Shown here: piece after piece, positions 53,497 through 64,000 of the stretch
Layout: every line of letters begins with the position of its first letter
How positions within the stretch are numbered: position 1 is the stretch's first letter
From: Roridomyces roridus
Taxonomy: Eukaryota; Basidiomycota; Agaricomycetes; Agaricales; Mycenaceae
Assembly (NCBI GenBank): GCA_029378245.1
Contig: JARKIF010000001.1
Coordinates: 682,001 to 746,000, forward strand
DNA: 64,000 nt
Reading direction: 5' to 3'
Translations under genes and position numbers: made by a program
Notes under the pieces: model-generated
Seen by the model: only the letters and a program-made list of their open reading frames with translations
Told to the model about the DNA's origin: nothing
Databases searched by the model: none

Positions 53497-54051
53497 TCCC
53501 TCGTAAATTGATTCCACCACCTCCTGGCTGAGGCCCGTCTCGAGGAGTCGAATGAGCGTAGTTTCGTCGTATCCAGCTGTCCTGTTGTACGAGTCGAGGA
53601 TGAGCTCGTGGCCGTACCATTCGGCTGTCGGAGGTGTTCCATCTTGGACTGTGCTTCCTCTACTTGAGCTCCCCCCTTGAAGCTGGAGATGATTTCGGCC
53701 TCAAACGCTGTGTAGGTGGTGTAGGCGCCAGTGCTGCTGCTGTTGCGCATGGCCTTCACCATGTTTTGGGCCCAAATGGCCGCCGACCCTCCTTTCATGT
53801 AAGACAGGGTAAAGTTGATCTTGGTGGAGTCCTTCTCATATACGGGGTTATCCTGAAAGTTGAGGTAACAACCCACCAAGAACCTGTCCACTGTTTCGGC
53901 GGTTCCTGAAAAGTCTCCTGGGGCAGCAACCCACGCTCTGCGGGATTTATCGCCACCCCCCTGCTTCATGTCCAACTGATTCTTCAATATGTCCGACATG
54001 ATGCTGTTGGTCTTTGCAATATGGTCTTTCATTGTCGACATACATTGGAAC

Positions 54052-54507
54052 TAATGCTGCTGGCGATGGCGAAATGAATCGCCAGCCCGTGTTTCGCCAG
54101 GGTGGCGCTACCTGGCGAAATGGGGATACATGAATTTGAGGGGTGGCGAAATGGGGAACAGTATTCGACCTTGTAGCCCCAAATATGTGAATTTGGGATA
54201 CTTTGCACATCGGCACGTCTCGGATCAGGCGCCGGCATGATTGATGATCAATGATGAACACAATTTGACCGATTTGAATGTGAATATGGACACTGGACAT
54301 CCCACGAAAGTCGAAATGCATAAATGATAGCGACAGAGACATTGGGCGAGCAGCCGGAAGGCAGGAAAGGTGGAGGAAAGCCACCAAATTTATTAGAATA
54401 CCATGATGTCACGTGTGAATCGCCACCTGGACGATACACCTGGCGACATCGGCGAAACCTGGCGATATGGCAAAACGGGCCGAAAAATGTTTCGCCATAC
54501 GCATTAG
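54052..54507. mobile_element. 456-bp MITE inside gag, TSD TTGGAAC
   Basis: Ends TAATGC... and ...GCATTAG are flanked by TTGGAAC on both sides (54045-54051, 54508-54514). Removing the insertion restores an uninterrupted gag frame at codons for phenylalanine-glutamine. Interior near both ends is rich in TGGCGAAA/TTTCGCCA words as imperfect inverted repeats. A 7-8 bp duplication suggests hAT, but the TIR is short and imperfect. Confidence 0.8.
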
Positions 54508-54899
54508 TTGGAACACATCTTGAAGATTGTTCTGAAGCTGCAAGACCCCGGCTTGCAACCCCGCCTCTGGGTTCCCGTCTGGACCCCAGATTTCTGTCAA
54601 TAGCCCACGAGTTGTGGCGCTCAGCACTTCGGCGCACTCCAATATGTGTGCTTTGCGTGTTGTTTGGTCCAACCCTTGGTAGGTGGCGGTGTCCGTCGAT
54701 TGGAACACATCTCGGTTTGGTATACCCAATGCAGCAGGGTCCATCATTTCGTTCCGTCGAGTGTTCGAGTAAAGGGGAGACGAATCTTTTGTCAGCACCT
54801 AGGGCTAAGTCAGGTTCTAGTCGGTGACGAACAAGGCGACCAAGCGAATAGCAGAGGACAAGACTCAAGAGGTAGAGTAAGCCGTAGGGAGAATAGACT

Positions 54900-55689
54900 A
54901 GATTCGTCTACAGTACTGAGACTGTAGACGGTGATACGCTGTGTCACGCGCACTAGTGTATAGTAGATAGCTCAAGTAGGTAATGTCCTAGAAGTAGACC
55001 ACGAAGCGATACAACTCCACAACACACTAACCACACAACACACACAACACACACAACACACACAACACACACAATTCCTTGACTAGCACGCTGACACCTA
55101 ACGGTTGAGTTCGGGGTCGTCTGAAGTATACAGATAAGACTGATACTCCGCGGTTTGGTTCTCGGAAGCTTGTAGGTTGATTCTCGAGGGTTCACACCAA
55201 GTTCAAATGTCTTTGAACTAAGAGGAATCTCTTGACTGATTTGTAGACTGCTCACAACGAACACAAGGTTACGATGTTAAAAGGTTTTATATTTTATTGA
55301 CCGAAACACACAATATCCAAACACCAATACAACTTCGATACAACACGAAGAGGAACTATAGCACAGAGGGCAACCCACTACCCCTTAAGTATGTTACTAT
55401 AGCTGACCCAAGTTGAACCAGAGCTCGGGTGCCTTTGATATTGCGTCTAAGCTAAGAGAAATGATACAACAAATCTCCGCGGAAGTCACAAGACTGCACT
55501 ATAACCACAGATCAAGCTTCGACCCAATGTCTAGGCAAGAAGGCGTACAATGCAATGCTGCAAGGGCGGGATCTACAGGCCTTATATACTACTCCCTACT
55601 GATCGGATGATATAACTACTATTACGCACCTGCTGTCCCTATTTCCGTACTGTCCCCATAACCCTAGGTGTCCTGTCACCTGTATTACA
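54900..55689 (-). repeat. probable 5' LTR of the Gypsy remnant
   Basis: Upstream of gag on the minus strand. A plausible LTR start TGTAATACAGGTGACAGG at 55689, a TATATAAGG box near 55580, and AATAAAATATAAAA (polyadenylation-like) near 55285. A (CACACAACA)n microsatellite lies at about 55025-55070. The 3' boundary and primer-binding site could not be placed, and no second LTR was found, so this is provisional. Confidence 0.4.
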
Positions 55690-58494
55690 TCCCCTCAAAC
55701 CGCTTCGTGTGGTTCTGTTGCTTATGTTGCTGCTTGGCCCGTTTGATCGGCCGGTATGCCGTCTTGGCACTTGAGCCGATTGGCCTGGTAATTTGATTCC
55801 GTCGTTTCATTACACTCTCTTGCTGAGCCAGCCCTGGATATGACTATGGGCCTCGCCCCAGGTCCATAAATAACCTCGGTCCGCTGTCTTCATCATTCAA
55901 GGCTTACTCATGGCAGATTCTGTCAGACACGATCATCGCTCTGATCGCCTGCCGTGACTCCGCCGCCTTCCATGATCATGATCCGTACTTGATCAGTTCT
56001 CGATCATACTAGTATCCTTGCACGAGTTCGACTCACCCACTTGTCATCTCTTTTCTGGTTGTCTCTTCAATACCGGAACAAATGGTAGTATTTCCTCCAA
56101 CTCGACTGCGCAAGCCACTCTGTTTGTGTACATATATGTAGACTTGTATCGGTCCGCGAGGTACCCCTCGAACCTTGTCATGATAGTACTGCGCATCCGC
56201 ACAACCTTCGTCTTTGCTTTGTAGCTCATCTAGTTTACGTCTGAATACACCTGGGCTTGGTATATCTCCTTGGGTATGGTATCTCCACAAGTATTAGTCC
56301 CCGCAAACCGCCTATTAGAGTCACTACAACTGACCACTTGAACGAATAGCCAAGCGTACTGTACTGACGACTTCTACTTGTCTCATTAATACACGAATAG
56401 CGACGCAGAGCTCAGTCCTATCCCTGATTGTGTATCACCTGACAGAGGCATTGGTGTGCGCATGTCAACGACAGCGCCTAGGCCGACATGCCGGTGATCG
56501 GATCACGCTCGGATCACGCTCGGTAACGCGGCCGGGTATGACAGGAAGGTGACGGTGATTCGGACACGACCAGGGATGGGATGATGTAGTCAAGCACCAG
56601 ACGAAATGAGTGTGATCTGCAATGCAAGAGGCCAGATGCAAGGCCTCAGGCTGCAGGGTCGTCGAGCACAGGAGAACTAGTGGTGCGGGTGCGAGACCAG
56701 TAGTCGTGTCGAATATGTGAATGAAGACCAAGTCGAATACTGAGATGTCGGGTTCTAAGACGAGAGGGGGGAACCGGTGATGTATGAGCTCTAAACCTAC
56801 TATAGAAATCAACCAACTCGAAACAACAAGACTAGATGAGTCTCGATACAGACGAATCTATATCTAAACAACCCAATCACGAAGCTCCGGGGCGAGTGAC
56901 AACTATATTGACAGCAGGCAAAGGCGAGTATAAGTCCCTAGTACAGGGCCTTATGAAAGGTTGTAGGGAATACTGTGATATTGTCTCGATATGATTGGTC
57001 GAGTTTTGTATTGCGAATCAAAATCCTTGATGAAAACCAAGGATGGTGATTCTAACGTGTTTTGTAGATTTTAAAGCTTCACAGCTAACACAAAAGATAG
57101 ATTGAGTTTGGCTAAAGCCGGGTTTTTGCAATAAAGCAGGTATTTGGGTCTCTTGATCCCTTTTACACTGGTATCTGAAGACGACAGCGACCGATACAAC
57201 ACGGATTTCACAAATTCCAACAATTCCTGAACCAATTCCTGACACTGAACACACAACCAGACCCTAACTGACACACAAACCGTACCAAGCCGTAGCAAGC
57301 CTTCCAAAGCTGCCACTGAGCTGAAACCCTAATCACAAGCCAACTGGCACTCGAACCAAACTATGCTTCAAACTCGATTCACACAACAGGAGCCAACAAA
57401 ACAACAATTTAGATTTTCAAGGGCGATTGCTTATTCTACGCAATGCACCTTCGAAAGCCTCGGACAAATCCCGCAGTCGCAGCTGGTAGCTTGCTAGTGG
57501 GGGAAGTATCCGCTGCCCTCTTGGGTAACACTCTATCTACTTTATACATGTCTGGGAATCATATGATAGTACAAACGAATGGCGCAATAATGATGAATCT
57601 CCCACGTATCCTGAATAGAAACGACCTGATTGGTTGATCTGGCACTGGTGCTCAGTCAGCCAGAGCGCCAAGCCATGATTCAGCATGTTATCTCGTGATT
57701 CCATCGCTGATCCATGACTCGGACAGTTTGGATATCTTGTATCCCTTCTTCCCCTCCAGAGTATGGCCTCAAAACGTACTCCCACGTGTTGTAGGTTTCG
57801 ATCGATACCCATATCTCCCACTCTTGGTCTCGGATACCAGCAGATACTTGACCAAAAGTCCGTATCCAAGCCGGAATCCACTTGTTCCGACAGGTGATGG
57901 CTACTACGTCACTTCCATCGGACCCGTCTCGGCGGTCTGCTCATGTTTCAGGTCATTCGGCCGACTTGCCCATCGTTCCGTGAACTCCCGAACCTCTGAA
58001 TTGCACTTGCACCAAGGTTCGAACTGCTGACAATCGTACAACGGTTAAGAACTGTTTAATTGGTGTATCCCATTGGTAAGGCAGGTATCCACACCTCCTA
58101 CATGTTTCGGAGTGAGTCCATCAGTCGTATCCAGGTAAATACCCTTCAACCTGTATAGTACTCTAAAGTATCCACCGTACTGACTGTCTCTGGGCTCGAC
58201 ATCAGCTCTCATATTGAGATCATATAGTATGGAAACCACATCTGAAATCGTGCAAAAAGTGTGCTTTCAAGGGCAGTCAAATTCCATGCTCATCACCGGC
58301 AAGCCAGAGTATCGCTGGAGAATAGACGAGGTAGAATCTACTGTACATGAGATTCTACCCAAGTATAAATACTAAATCCCTCAGGAGCGTTCTCCTGTAC
58401 GATCGGTCCCTGACCCTTAATTACCCCTACGTGGCTCCTCTCTTAATAGAGTTAAGTGGAGCGTCCCCTGTAACCCTATAGGTTACCCCTCCTT
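55690..58494. other. gene-free repeat-like DNA
   Basis: No gene recognised. Composition is lower in GC than the gene-rich parts, with LTR-like promoter and polyadenylation words but no provable pair of repeats. Longest open frames (56465-56812, 57537-57881, 57695-58030) lack domains. Confidence 0.35.
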
Positions 58495-58516
58495 GGCATG
58501 ATCACTGGATCATGCC
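58495..58516. repeat. perfect 9-bp-arm palindrome
   Basis: GGCATGATC - ACTG - GATCATGCC forms a perfect stem with a 4-nt loop immediately before the tandem repeats. Possible hairpin or dimer-binding site. Confidence 0.6.
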
Positions 58517-58525
58517 GAGGATGTT

Positions 58526-58800
58526 GTGTGACTGTGTTTGAACCCCTCGTCGGGTTCTAACACGGCGCGTCAGGTTCTGTCCTAGCAACCCTTCCCGCGC
58601 TGGACAAGTACTGTTGTCCTATCGTTCGTGTGTGACTGTGTTTGAACCCCTCGTCGGGTTCTAACACTGCGCGATGGGTTCTATATCAAGAACCCATGTT
58701 ACGCCGGGCATGTACTTCTGTCCCTCCACTGGTTGACATGTGTTTGGGACCCTTCGTCGGGTTCTGTCCTAGCAACCCTTCCCGCGCCGGGCATGTACTG
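58526..58800. repeat. about 103-bp tandem repeat, three copies
   Basis: GTGTGACTGTGTTTGAACCC starts units near 58526 and 58630, and TGTTTGGGACCC marks a third near 58741. Each holds a GAACCC-CTCGTC-GGGTTC hairpin (decayed in the third). Copies also share CCTAGCAACCCTTCCCGCGC (units one and three). Confidence 0.65.
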
Positions 58801-59213
58801 CTGCCCTCGTATCCGAGTGGTAGTTCCTCTGGGACTACCCACTCCTTGTTCAGGCGGGCGACATCCATCTCTCGAGGAAGGACTTGTCGTGCGTGGACCG
58901 AACGTACGTTTGTTGATGATAACAAATCTCGTGATCCGTAACTGATGGCGGTGATGGCATCACCGGATCAGTCGGCAAGCGCTGGTTTCATGACAGCACA
59001 CCAAAACAGCTATTTAGCCAGATTTCACACGTGCGAAATACGCAGTCGTATCAACGGGTATTACCTTGCTTGCCAAGGTTTACTTTCCAGTAGCATATTT
59101 ACGTAATGCTTTCTTACGATCAAATTCTGATCTGTTACGTGTGACTCTTCCCTCCCACCCAAAAATCCCGTCCGCCGTCAACGTGTCTGCGCTGTCCATA
59201 ATATGACTCCATT

Positions 59214-59788
59214 CTCCACCTCCGCCGCCTCGTATTAGCGGTTAATGCGACTGGGCATCTCTCCAGGACGCCTGCCCGTCTTTGTTCTTTGTCCGTTACC
59301 ACTTTTTTCTCCTCGGAGACGTTGTCTAACGATTCTATCACTTGCAGACTTTGTCCTATGCCCTCCAGCATCGACCAGAGTACGACGAGATCGTGCACGC
59401 GCGCGCTGCTGCTGCAAGAACATGCTGAACTTTAGCTCGTGCTTGGACCGCCCCACATATGCGAATTCCTCTTCTCCCCCGTGTCCCCCCGTGTCCGACC
59501 GCTGCATCGTCTGGCATCTAGTGTCCGTTTCTTTGGCTCTCAGGATTCGCATAGTACTAAGCAATTTACCAACAGTCTTATCTTCTACATATTACATGGC
59601 ACGAGATCGTCCGCTTCACACCACCTCTCCCTCCTCGTCACCGTCTCTTTCCCCAGATCGCATCCGTTATTGCGCAGCTGGATGTCCTCGTCGCTCCTGT
59701 TGTTCAGCCCGCTCGCTCTTCTCCCCTCAAGCGTGGTGCGGCTGACATCAGCATGGTGTCCCCGACCAAGAAGGCTCGTAAGGACTAG
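59214..59788 (+). CDS. possible 3' exons of an unidentified gene
   Basis: After a ttgcag acceptor near 59348 the sequence reads TLSYALQHRPEYDEIVHARAAAART. After a second acceptor (ccccag, about 59656) it reads IASVIAQLDVLVAPVVQPAR and ends SPTKKARKD at TAG 59786-59788. The basic C-terminus looks like a nuclear localisation signal. Upstream exons were not found, and the link between the pieces is not proved. Low confidence; may be a gene remnant. Confidence 0.25.
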
Positions 59789-60357
59789 TCGTTTAGCGCC
59801 TAGTAGTATACCATTGTATCTGTCTACTTGGAATTTGATTACATATGTGTCCGAATACTACTTTCTTCCGCAAGCAAGGTTTCAGCTGGCAAGGCCAGCG
59901 CTTCCGAGTATATAATACATGATCGAATTAGGTACCAGGGGTAGGGGGTAGGAGCAGGAGTGATCGAGACAGGTAGGGGAGTAAATGCAGCCTGAGGGGA
60001 TGGTGGAGTACCAAGTAGGGGTTGAGATGAGACCCAGCCGAGGGTGTGATGATCACTTGATAGGGTACTGATAGTTGATCAGGTTGTAACCCATCGGGTT
60101 GTTGCCTGGGGTCATATCATGACAGCGTGACACCCAAAGCCTGCAAAGGGCAATATGAGTCAACAGCCTTGCCGTCTCCTTGAAAGACCCACCACACAAG
60201 CATTTCGCGCTGCCGCTTCCTTGGCTGCAGCCTTTGTGGCGGCAGTTCCAGTTCCTTTCCGCGAGGACGGTCAAAAATATTGCAAGGCCGCAAAAATAAT
60301 CCTGGGCACCTTTGACATCACCGGAAACTAGAAACACTGTGAGAATTTGAGTAGCAT
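59789..60357. other. intergenic
   Basis: A minus-strand frame (60053-60337) with cysteines could be a last exon of the 60358 gene, but no clean splice was found. Nothing else recognised. Confidence 0.3.
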
Positions 60358-62740
60358 CAGGGGCAAGTCACGAACCCTTGCACTGCACAGTCCACTGCGG
60401 TTGATGGGACAGGCCACTCGAAGCTCCCGGCCAGCTGACTGTATGGAGTGCCTGTAGGGTCTGATAGTCTGGCCATTCGTTTAGCAGAGTGCAAGTCAAA
60501 GGCAGGTTGGCTACAGTTGTTCAACTCGGTGACATAGTCACCTTAGCAGGGTAAGCATAGAAAGGATGACTTGGAAACCTCGACCACTCACCGGACCCGG
60601 ATTTGACAAACTTATCCGCCAAATTCTGAAGGGATTCGCGCGCATCGTATTCTTCGTTGTCTTGGTCCTCATCCGGTATATGTGGTAAGTTCGAAAAATC
60701 ATTTTTTTCGTGCTCCGAGTCGGGATGAATCTCGGGGTTTTCACCAACTTGAAGTAGCGCAGATAGAAACGACCTGTCCGATGAGGAGGTGTGGATACTG
60801 TTTGCTTGAAGGTTGACGTCCCCCGACACTAAAGGCCGAGAATATACGGAACTGGCTTCATGCGATTTGTAGGAGTCCTCCGTGGAAATTTTTGGTATGA
60901 GGAAAGTCAATCCTGCAGGGATATTAGACGTCAGGATGATGTGCGTTAACAGCAGCACACCCTCTTCGTCGTACATAACAAACTTATCCGCCAAATTCCG
61001 AAGGAAATCCCTCTCAGTACTTATTGACACTGCCGAGGCAAGCTGCAACGGGGTATAAGAATGAGTCTCGTATCAGAGTGGTGAACGTGCATCATGCAGA
61101 GTATCAGCCCAGTCGTCGTCATGTGTGATCACCACCTTTGCGTCATGAGTCTAGAAAAGAAAAACAACCCTCAGCGGAAGTAAGGAGACACAGATTGAGT
61201 TTGTGACCTGGCGTAGGATCCAGTCATTGATTAATTGACCGGGAAGGAAAATCTGGGACCATTGAGCGATACCCCAAGAAAAGTTTAAGAGTGCACTGAC
61301 TTCGGGAACAGCGGAAAGGTCGGATGTAGAGATCTCGGCCTCGGCGCGGCTCTTGCCGCCAGCCGTGCTCGAGCCCGCAAAATCAAACGACCAAGAGAGG
61401 ACCGAACTCTGGGAGCCAAATGGAACAAAATCCGTGTGCGACGTGAGTAACTGAGAATCTTCAAGGGAACACATCGATATCTTGCCAAAAAGCCGTTGCC
61501 AGAAAGTGTCTCCCAAGGAAATGGAGAACCCGTGTATAAAGGTGGTTTGATTGAGGCGGTTGTCGTCAACCGCCGGGTCCGCATGCTTGTGGCGGGCAGG
61601 GCATGTCTGCCAGCGATAGCGATGACCCACAGATCTGTCGGCCGTGGGTCTGAACGCCAACTGGAGCTCGTTGCGGGGTGAAATCACGTCATGAAACGTA
61701 GCTATGCCCCAAGACGCAGACTTTTCCCATCCCGTGACGAGATACAAGGACCCATTCTTCAACTCGCGTCCTCGAGTGCCGTTGACATATTTGTACCAGC
61801 TTTCGGCGTTTTTTGCTGCATAATTGCGCATGGCTGCGAGGTTGCCCAATTTCTCTTGTCGTGCGCCGTGCGGGAGGGCCAAAACGGCTCCTGTTGGGTT
61901 GTAACAGTGGAACACAAATGCGTCACCGGGGAATCTGGGTCGGGGTCAAGCTCGGATCGGATTTTTTCGGGACGAACACGCACTGTGAAAATCCGACACC
62001 AGTGGTATGCTGTACAAAGCGCGTTGAAACATAATCACCCGGGGCAACATCCTCTTGGGATATGTCTATCACGTTGTAGGGCGCCAGTGGCACGAAGTCT
62101 TCGGGGGTGTGAGTGTTGATGGGGTGTCCCGCAGGCAGATAGATATTGAAGAAGAAATCAAAAGATCCTTCCGGTGTAACGCTGCCAACGTCTCCGACGG
62201 ATATACCGTTTCTTCGATACTCTGCGGAGAGGTTTGCCCTCGGCCCTGGGATGTACAACGGAAAACCGCGTTTCCGCTGTAATAATTGGTTGCAGTAGAT
62301 TTCGCTGTCTGCATATGCTTGGGTAGGTTGCAGAATCATGGGGAGCGCTGGAGCCTCCCTGAGCTGTAGGTTCAGTATTAGTCGTCGAAACCCGATAACG
62401 TTACCTTGGATCCGGGCTACACACATCAGGTTCCGTAACGGTTAGCGCGCGTTCATTGGGACCTGCAGTCGAATACGTGTACGCTCCCTGAGCCCAGTGC
62501 TGAATCGGACTCACCCAGAGTTTGTGCCATGTGGTAGTGCACATCTCCGGCAACGAATTGACCGCCGACGACCTCGAAGTTCTGAGCATTTTGGAAGAGC
62601 TCGGATCTGTCCGTCATAATTCACTAATCATTGGTGCGGCGGTACAAGCCTCTTTACCTTTGTAAGACTGGACCAGGCGCTGGCTCAGTATCCGGCCATT
62701 GACTGGGAGGACGTTGGGCAACCTGGGCTACAGTCTCCAT
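60358..62740 (-). CDS. agaric-specific multi-exon protein, orphan family
   Basis: Start ATG at 62738-62740 (METVAQVAQRPPS). Exon 1 62658-62740; then SELFQNAQNFEVVGGQFVAG and a short third exon. The core opens REAPALPMI and includes YCNQLLQRKRGFPLYIPGP, VGDVGSVTPEGSFDFFFNIY and PAGHPINTHTPEDFVPL. A 50-nt intron (gtgcgt...cccag) near 61940-61990 joins FSQ to FPGDAFVFHC. The next part reads AVLALPHGARQEKL, ESWYKYVNGTRGRELKNGSLYLVTG and HKHADPAVD, then VVITHDDDWADTLHD. I know this pattern from many Agaricomycete hypothetical proteins; no biochemical function is known to me. One intron near 61060-61105 may use a GC donor. The C-terminal exons (NLADKFV occurs twice) and the end at 60358 are uncertain. 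Confidence 0.7.
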
Positions 62741-63054
62741 GACGGGATGGGTGAGAGACGAGGTCACACATGAATAGCCGCCAGCTGGGGACAGTGAGAA
62801 TCTGGCAGTGACAGCAGCGCACAGCACCTTAGAATCGTTCGGCGTCTATCAGTATTTCGGTGGTCATACGAAATACACCTCGATGTACTCACAAAAGGCC
62901 AGTTTCATTGCTAGGCTAGCGAAGACAGACAGCGAGGAGCCTCAGGAGTCCGAGTCCGCTCTGAAGTATACCGAAATTTAAAGTAAAAGTTTGCCCCCAA
63001 GTGGTGCTTCATTCCGGAGAACGGAGTAGCTGACCAACGCAGACGAAGACGGAG
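62741..63054. other. upstream region of the orphan gene
   Basis: Promoter region of 60358-62740. An alternative start at 62908 (ATGAAACTGGCC, with a gtgagt donor) is possible, but the resulting extra residues look unlike the family. Confidence 0.3.
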
Positions 63055-63265
63055 CCGGGGCCCAGTGCTGAACCGGAGTCACCCAGAGCTTGTGCCATGT
63101 GGTGGTGGACATCTCCAGAAACGAATTGGCCGGATGATGTCGAAGTTCTCAGCGTTCTGGAAGAAGTGGGATCTATCCACCATAATTTCAGTCTCGAAGG
63201 GTGGCAAGATCGACCTTACCTTTCTAAGACTGGCCCTGAATCAGTGTCCGGCCATCGAAGCGAAG
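63055..63265 (-). pseudogene. partial duplicate of the orphan gene's 5' exons
   Basis: Aligns with 62495-62725 in the same orientation (shared CCCAGTGCTGAA, CACCCAGAG, TTGTGCCATGTGGT, GAAGTTCT). It has substitutions and a deletion of the intronic part. No intact frame. A direct duplication about 560 bp upstream of the parent, now decaying. Confidence 0.7.
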
Positions 63266-63449
63266 GACGTTGGGGACTCACGACTGTAACACCCAAGTCG
63301 CCCAACACTTGCTGTCAGCAAGTGGATTACAATCGTTGCCGCCGCCACCGGTCGATTCCCAAGAAATACAATAAGAAAAGCTTGAGCTACGTTTCCCGCC
63401 CCCGACTCTCTAATTATAAACCCTCGGGCATCCGGCTTCAACTGCGGAG

Positions 63450-64000
63450 TCAATATGACTCGGACACGGAGAGAAATTCCTGCTTCTCGGGATACCCAAT
63501 GTACATATTCATCCCTTCCGCCACCAGTTGGCCCATTGCAGCCTGATTTTCGGGCGAAAGAACGACTGTGATGGGCTCGTTCATTCGGACGCGAACAGTT
63601 CGTAGATTGTCACGGCGGCGGGAGAGCGCGGTAAAGAGGACATCCAGGGAGGAAATAGACGGTGGGGCTTCCAAAGGGCCAATCTCGAAATATTGGAGCC
63701 GCTGGAGGATTTGACACGAGCCCGGCGTGAACTCTGCCAAAAGAATAAACAGCACTTCTGCCGTTTTGTGCTCCAAAGACCAAATCTCCAGATGCGTTAG
63801 AGCAGGGACGAGCACCATGAGATGCTTCCACGGCATGCGAGCGAGTTCACCGCTGCCCCAGTTACTCTCCCGGATACGGAGCCATTTGAGCTCGGGTGAT
63901 TGCTCCAAAAAGAAGCGGAAGTCGTCGATGGCGGTTCTCTCCGTGCATACAGAGAGGTACTCCAGCTGAGTCGAAACACGCATCAAATCGTGGGTGGGAG
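63450..64000 (-). CDS. F-box/LRR-like protein, C-terminal part
   Basis: Open frame from the right edge to a stop at 63450-63452. It reads through the edge in frame, so the F-box lies outside. Leucine-rich segments (FFLEQSPELKWLRIRES, LVPALTHLEIWSLEH) and the family C-terminal SRRRDNLRTVRVRM block, then QLVAEGMNMYIGYP, match the ends of 20260 and 24438 (RRILRTVHIAV, LVEEGMDIRLG). Intact over the visible 180 or so codons. Confidence 0.8.
   Translation of the reverse strand, partial: PTHDLMRVSTQLEYLSVCTERTAIDDFRFFLEQSPELKWLRIRESNWGSGELARMPWKHLMVLVPALTHLEIWSLEHKTAEVLFILLAEFTPGSCQILQRLQYFEIGPLEAPPSISSLDVLFTALSRRRDNLRTVRVRMNEPITVVLSPENQAAMGQLVAEGMNMYIGYPEKQEFLSVSESY

Larger units (their letters stand above)
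52541..54798 (-). pseudogene. Ty3/Gypsy-type retrotransposon gag, interrupted twice
   Basis: Remnant of an LTR-retrotransposon structural gene read from 54798 downward. Recognisable pieces: a helical N-terminus ending LQNNLQDVFQ (54515-54798), then after an insertion KTNSIMSDILKNQLDMKQ, the capsid-like FSGTAETVDRFLVGCY and AAIWAQNMVKAM, then ELPKTYVGWKEEAIKCDG. Broken by the element 54052-54507, a single-base frameshift near 53640, and the foldback 53009-53496. No protease, reverse transcriptase or integrase was found downstream. A dead, nested remnant. Confidence 0.75.

Noticed and set aside
54248..54868. 206-codon minus-strand frame
   Set aside because: Alternative frame spanning the boundary of the MITE and gag; the gag frame is supported by continuity across the insertion.
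55025..55075. Short regular repeats considered as a CRISPR array
   Set aside because: A simple (CACACAACA)n microsatellite without unique spacers, in a eukaryotic genome.
59245..59745. 166-codon plus-strand frame as the coding sequence here
   Set aside because: Cys/Arg/Ser-rich reading typical of a wrong frame; a neighbouring frame with splice acceptors reads more like protein.

Overview
This is nuclear DNA from a filamentous basidiomycete, most likely an Agaricomycete. A mushroom-forming, Mycena-like genome is the best guess, at modest confidence. Genes carry many introns of about 50-65 nt with gtragt-type donors. The families present are ones massively expanded in Agaricomycetes: F-box/leucine-rich proteins with an N-terminal coiled coil, DUF6533-type seven-helix membrane proteins, Zn2Cys6 regulators, and an agaric-specific orphan family at 60-63 kb. 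No rRNA gene, convincing tRNA gene, CRISPR array or bacterial-style operon was seen.

Layout. 1-223: first exons of a DUF6533 gene leaving the left edge. 1-7 kb: repeats and a three-level transposon nest (2451-7028 containing 2950-6961 containing about 3252-4536). 7.4-27.3 kb: an F-box nursery with eight F-box loci. Three look intact (14063, 20260, 24438), one may be rescued by an extra intron (12077), and four are broken. It also holds a DUF6533 gene (16275), a TPR protein (21995) and two small orphan genes (10804, 18422). 27.3-30 kb: mostly empty. 30089-32241: a regulator with two tandem Zn2Cys6 clusters. 33.5-40.1 kb: two same-strand DUF6533 paralogues separated by a 388-bp hAT-type MITE. 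42033-45255: a thioredoxin-fold AhpC/TSA-like protein with a long disordered tail. 45.3-47.5 kb: two damaged F-box loci, one split by a TA-flanked MITE. 47.7-51.3 kb: a small orphan gene, then two convergent decayed genes (one a RasGAP fragment) whose shared 3' region is triplicated in about 319-bp units. 52.5-55.7 kb: a Ty3/Gypsy-type gag remnant broken by two further insertions, with a probable LTR. 55.7-60 kb: mostly non-coding repeat debris. 60358-62740: an agaric-specific multi-exon gene with a partial duplicate of its 5' exons beside it. 63450-end: an F-box gene running off the right edge.

The window reads as a fast birth-and-death region. Eleven F-box loci and four DUF6533 loci sit among nested transposons, and many loci are frozen at different stages of decay: dinucleotide slippage, nonsense codon, internal deletion, MITE insertion, truncation. 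The genes do not form an obvious pathway. F-box proteins would act in SCF ubiquitin ligases, the DUF6533 proteins in a membrane, and the zinc-cluster protein in the nucleus. Exon boundaries given below were read by eye from splice signals and paralogue comparison.
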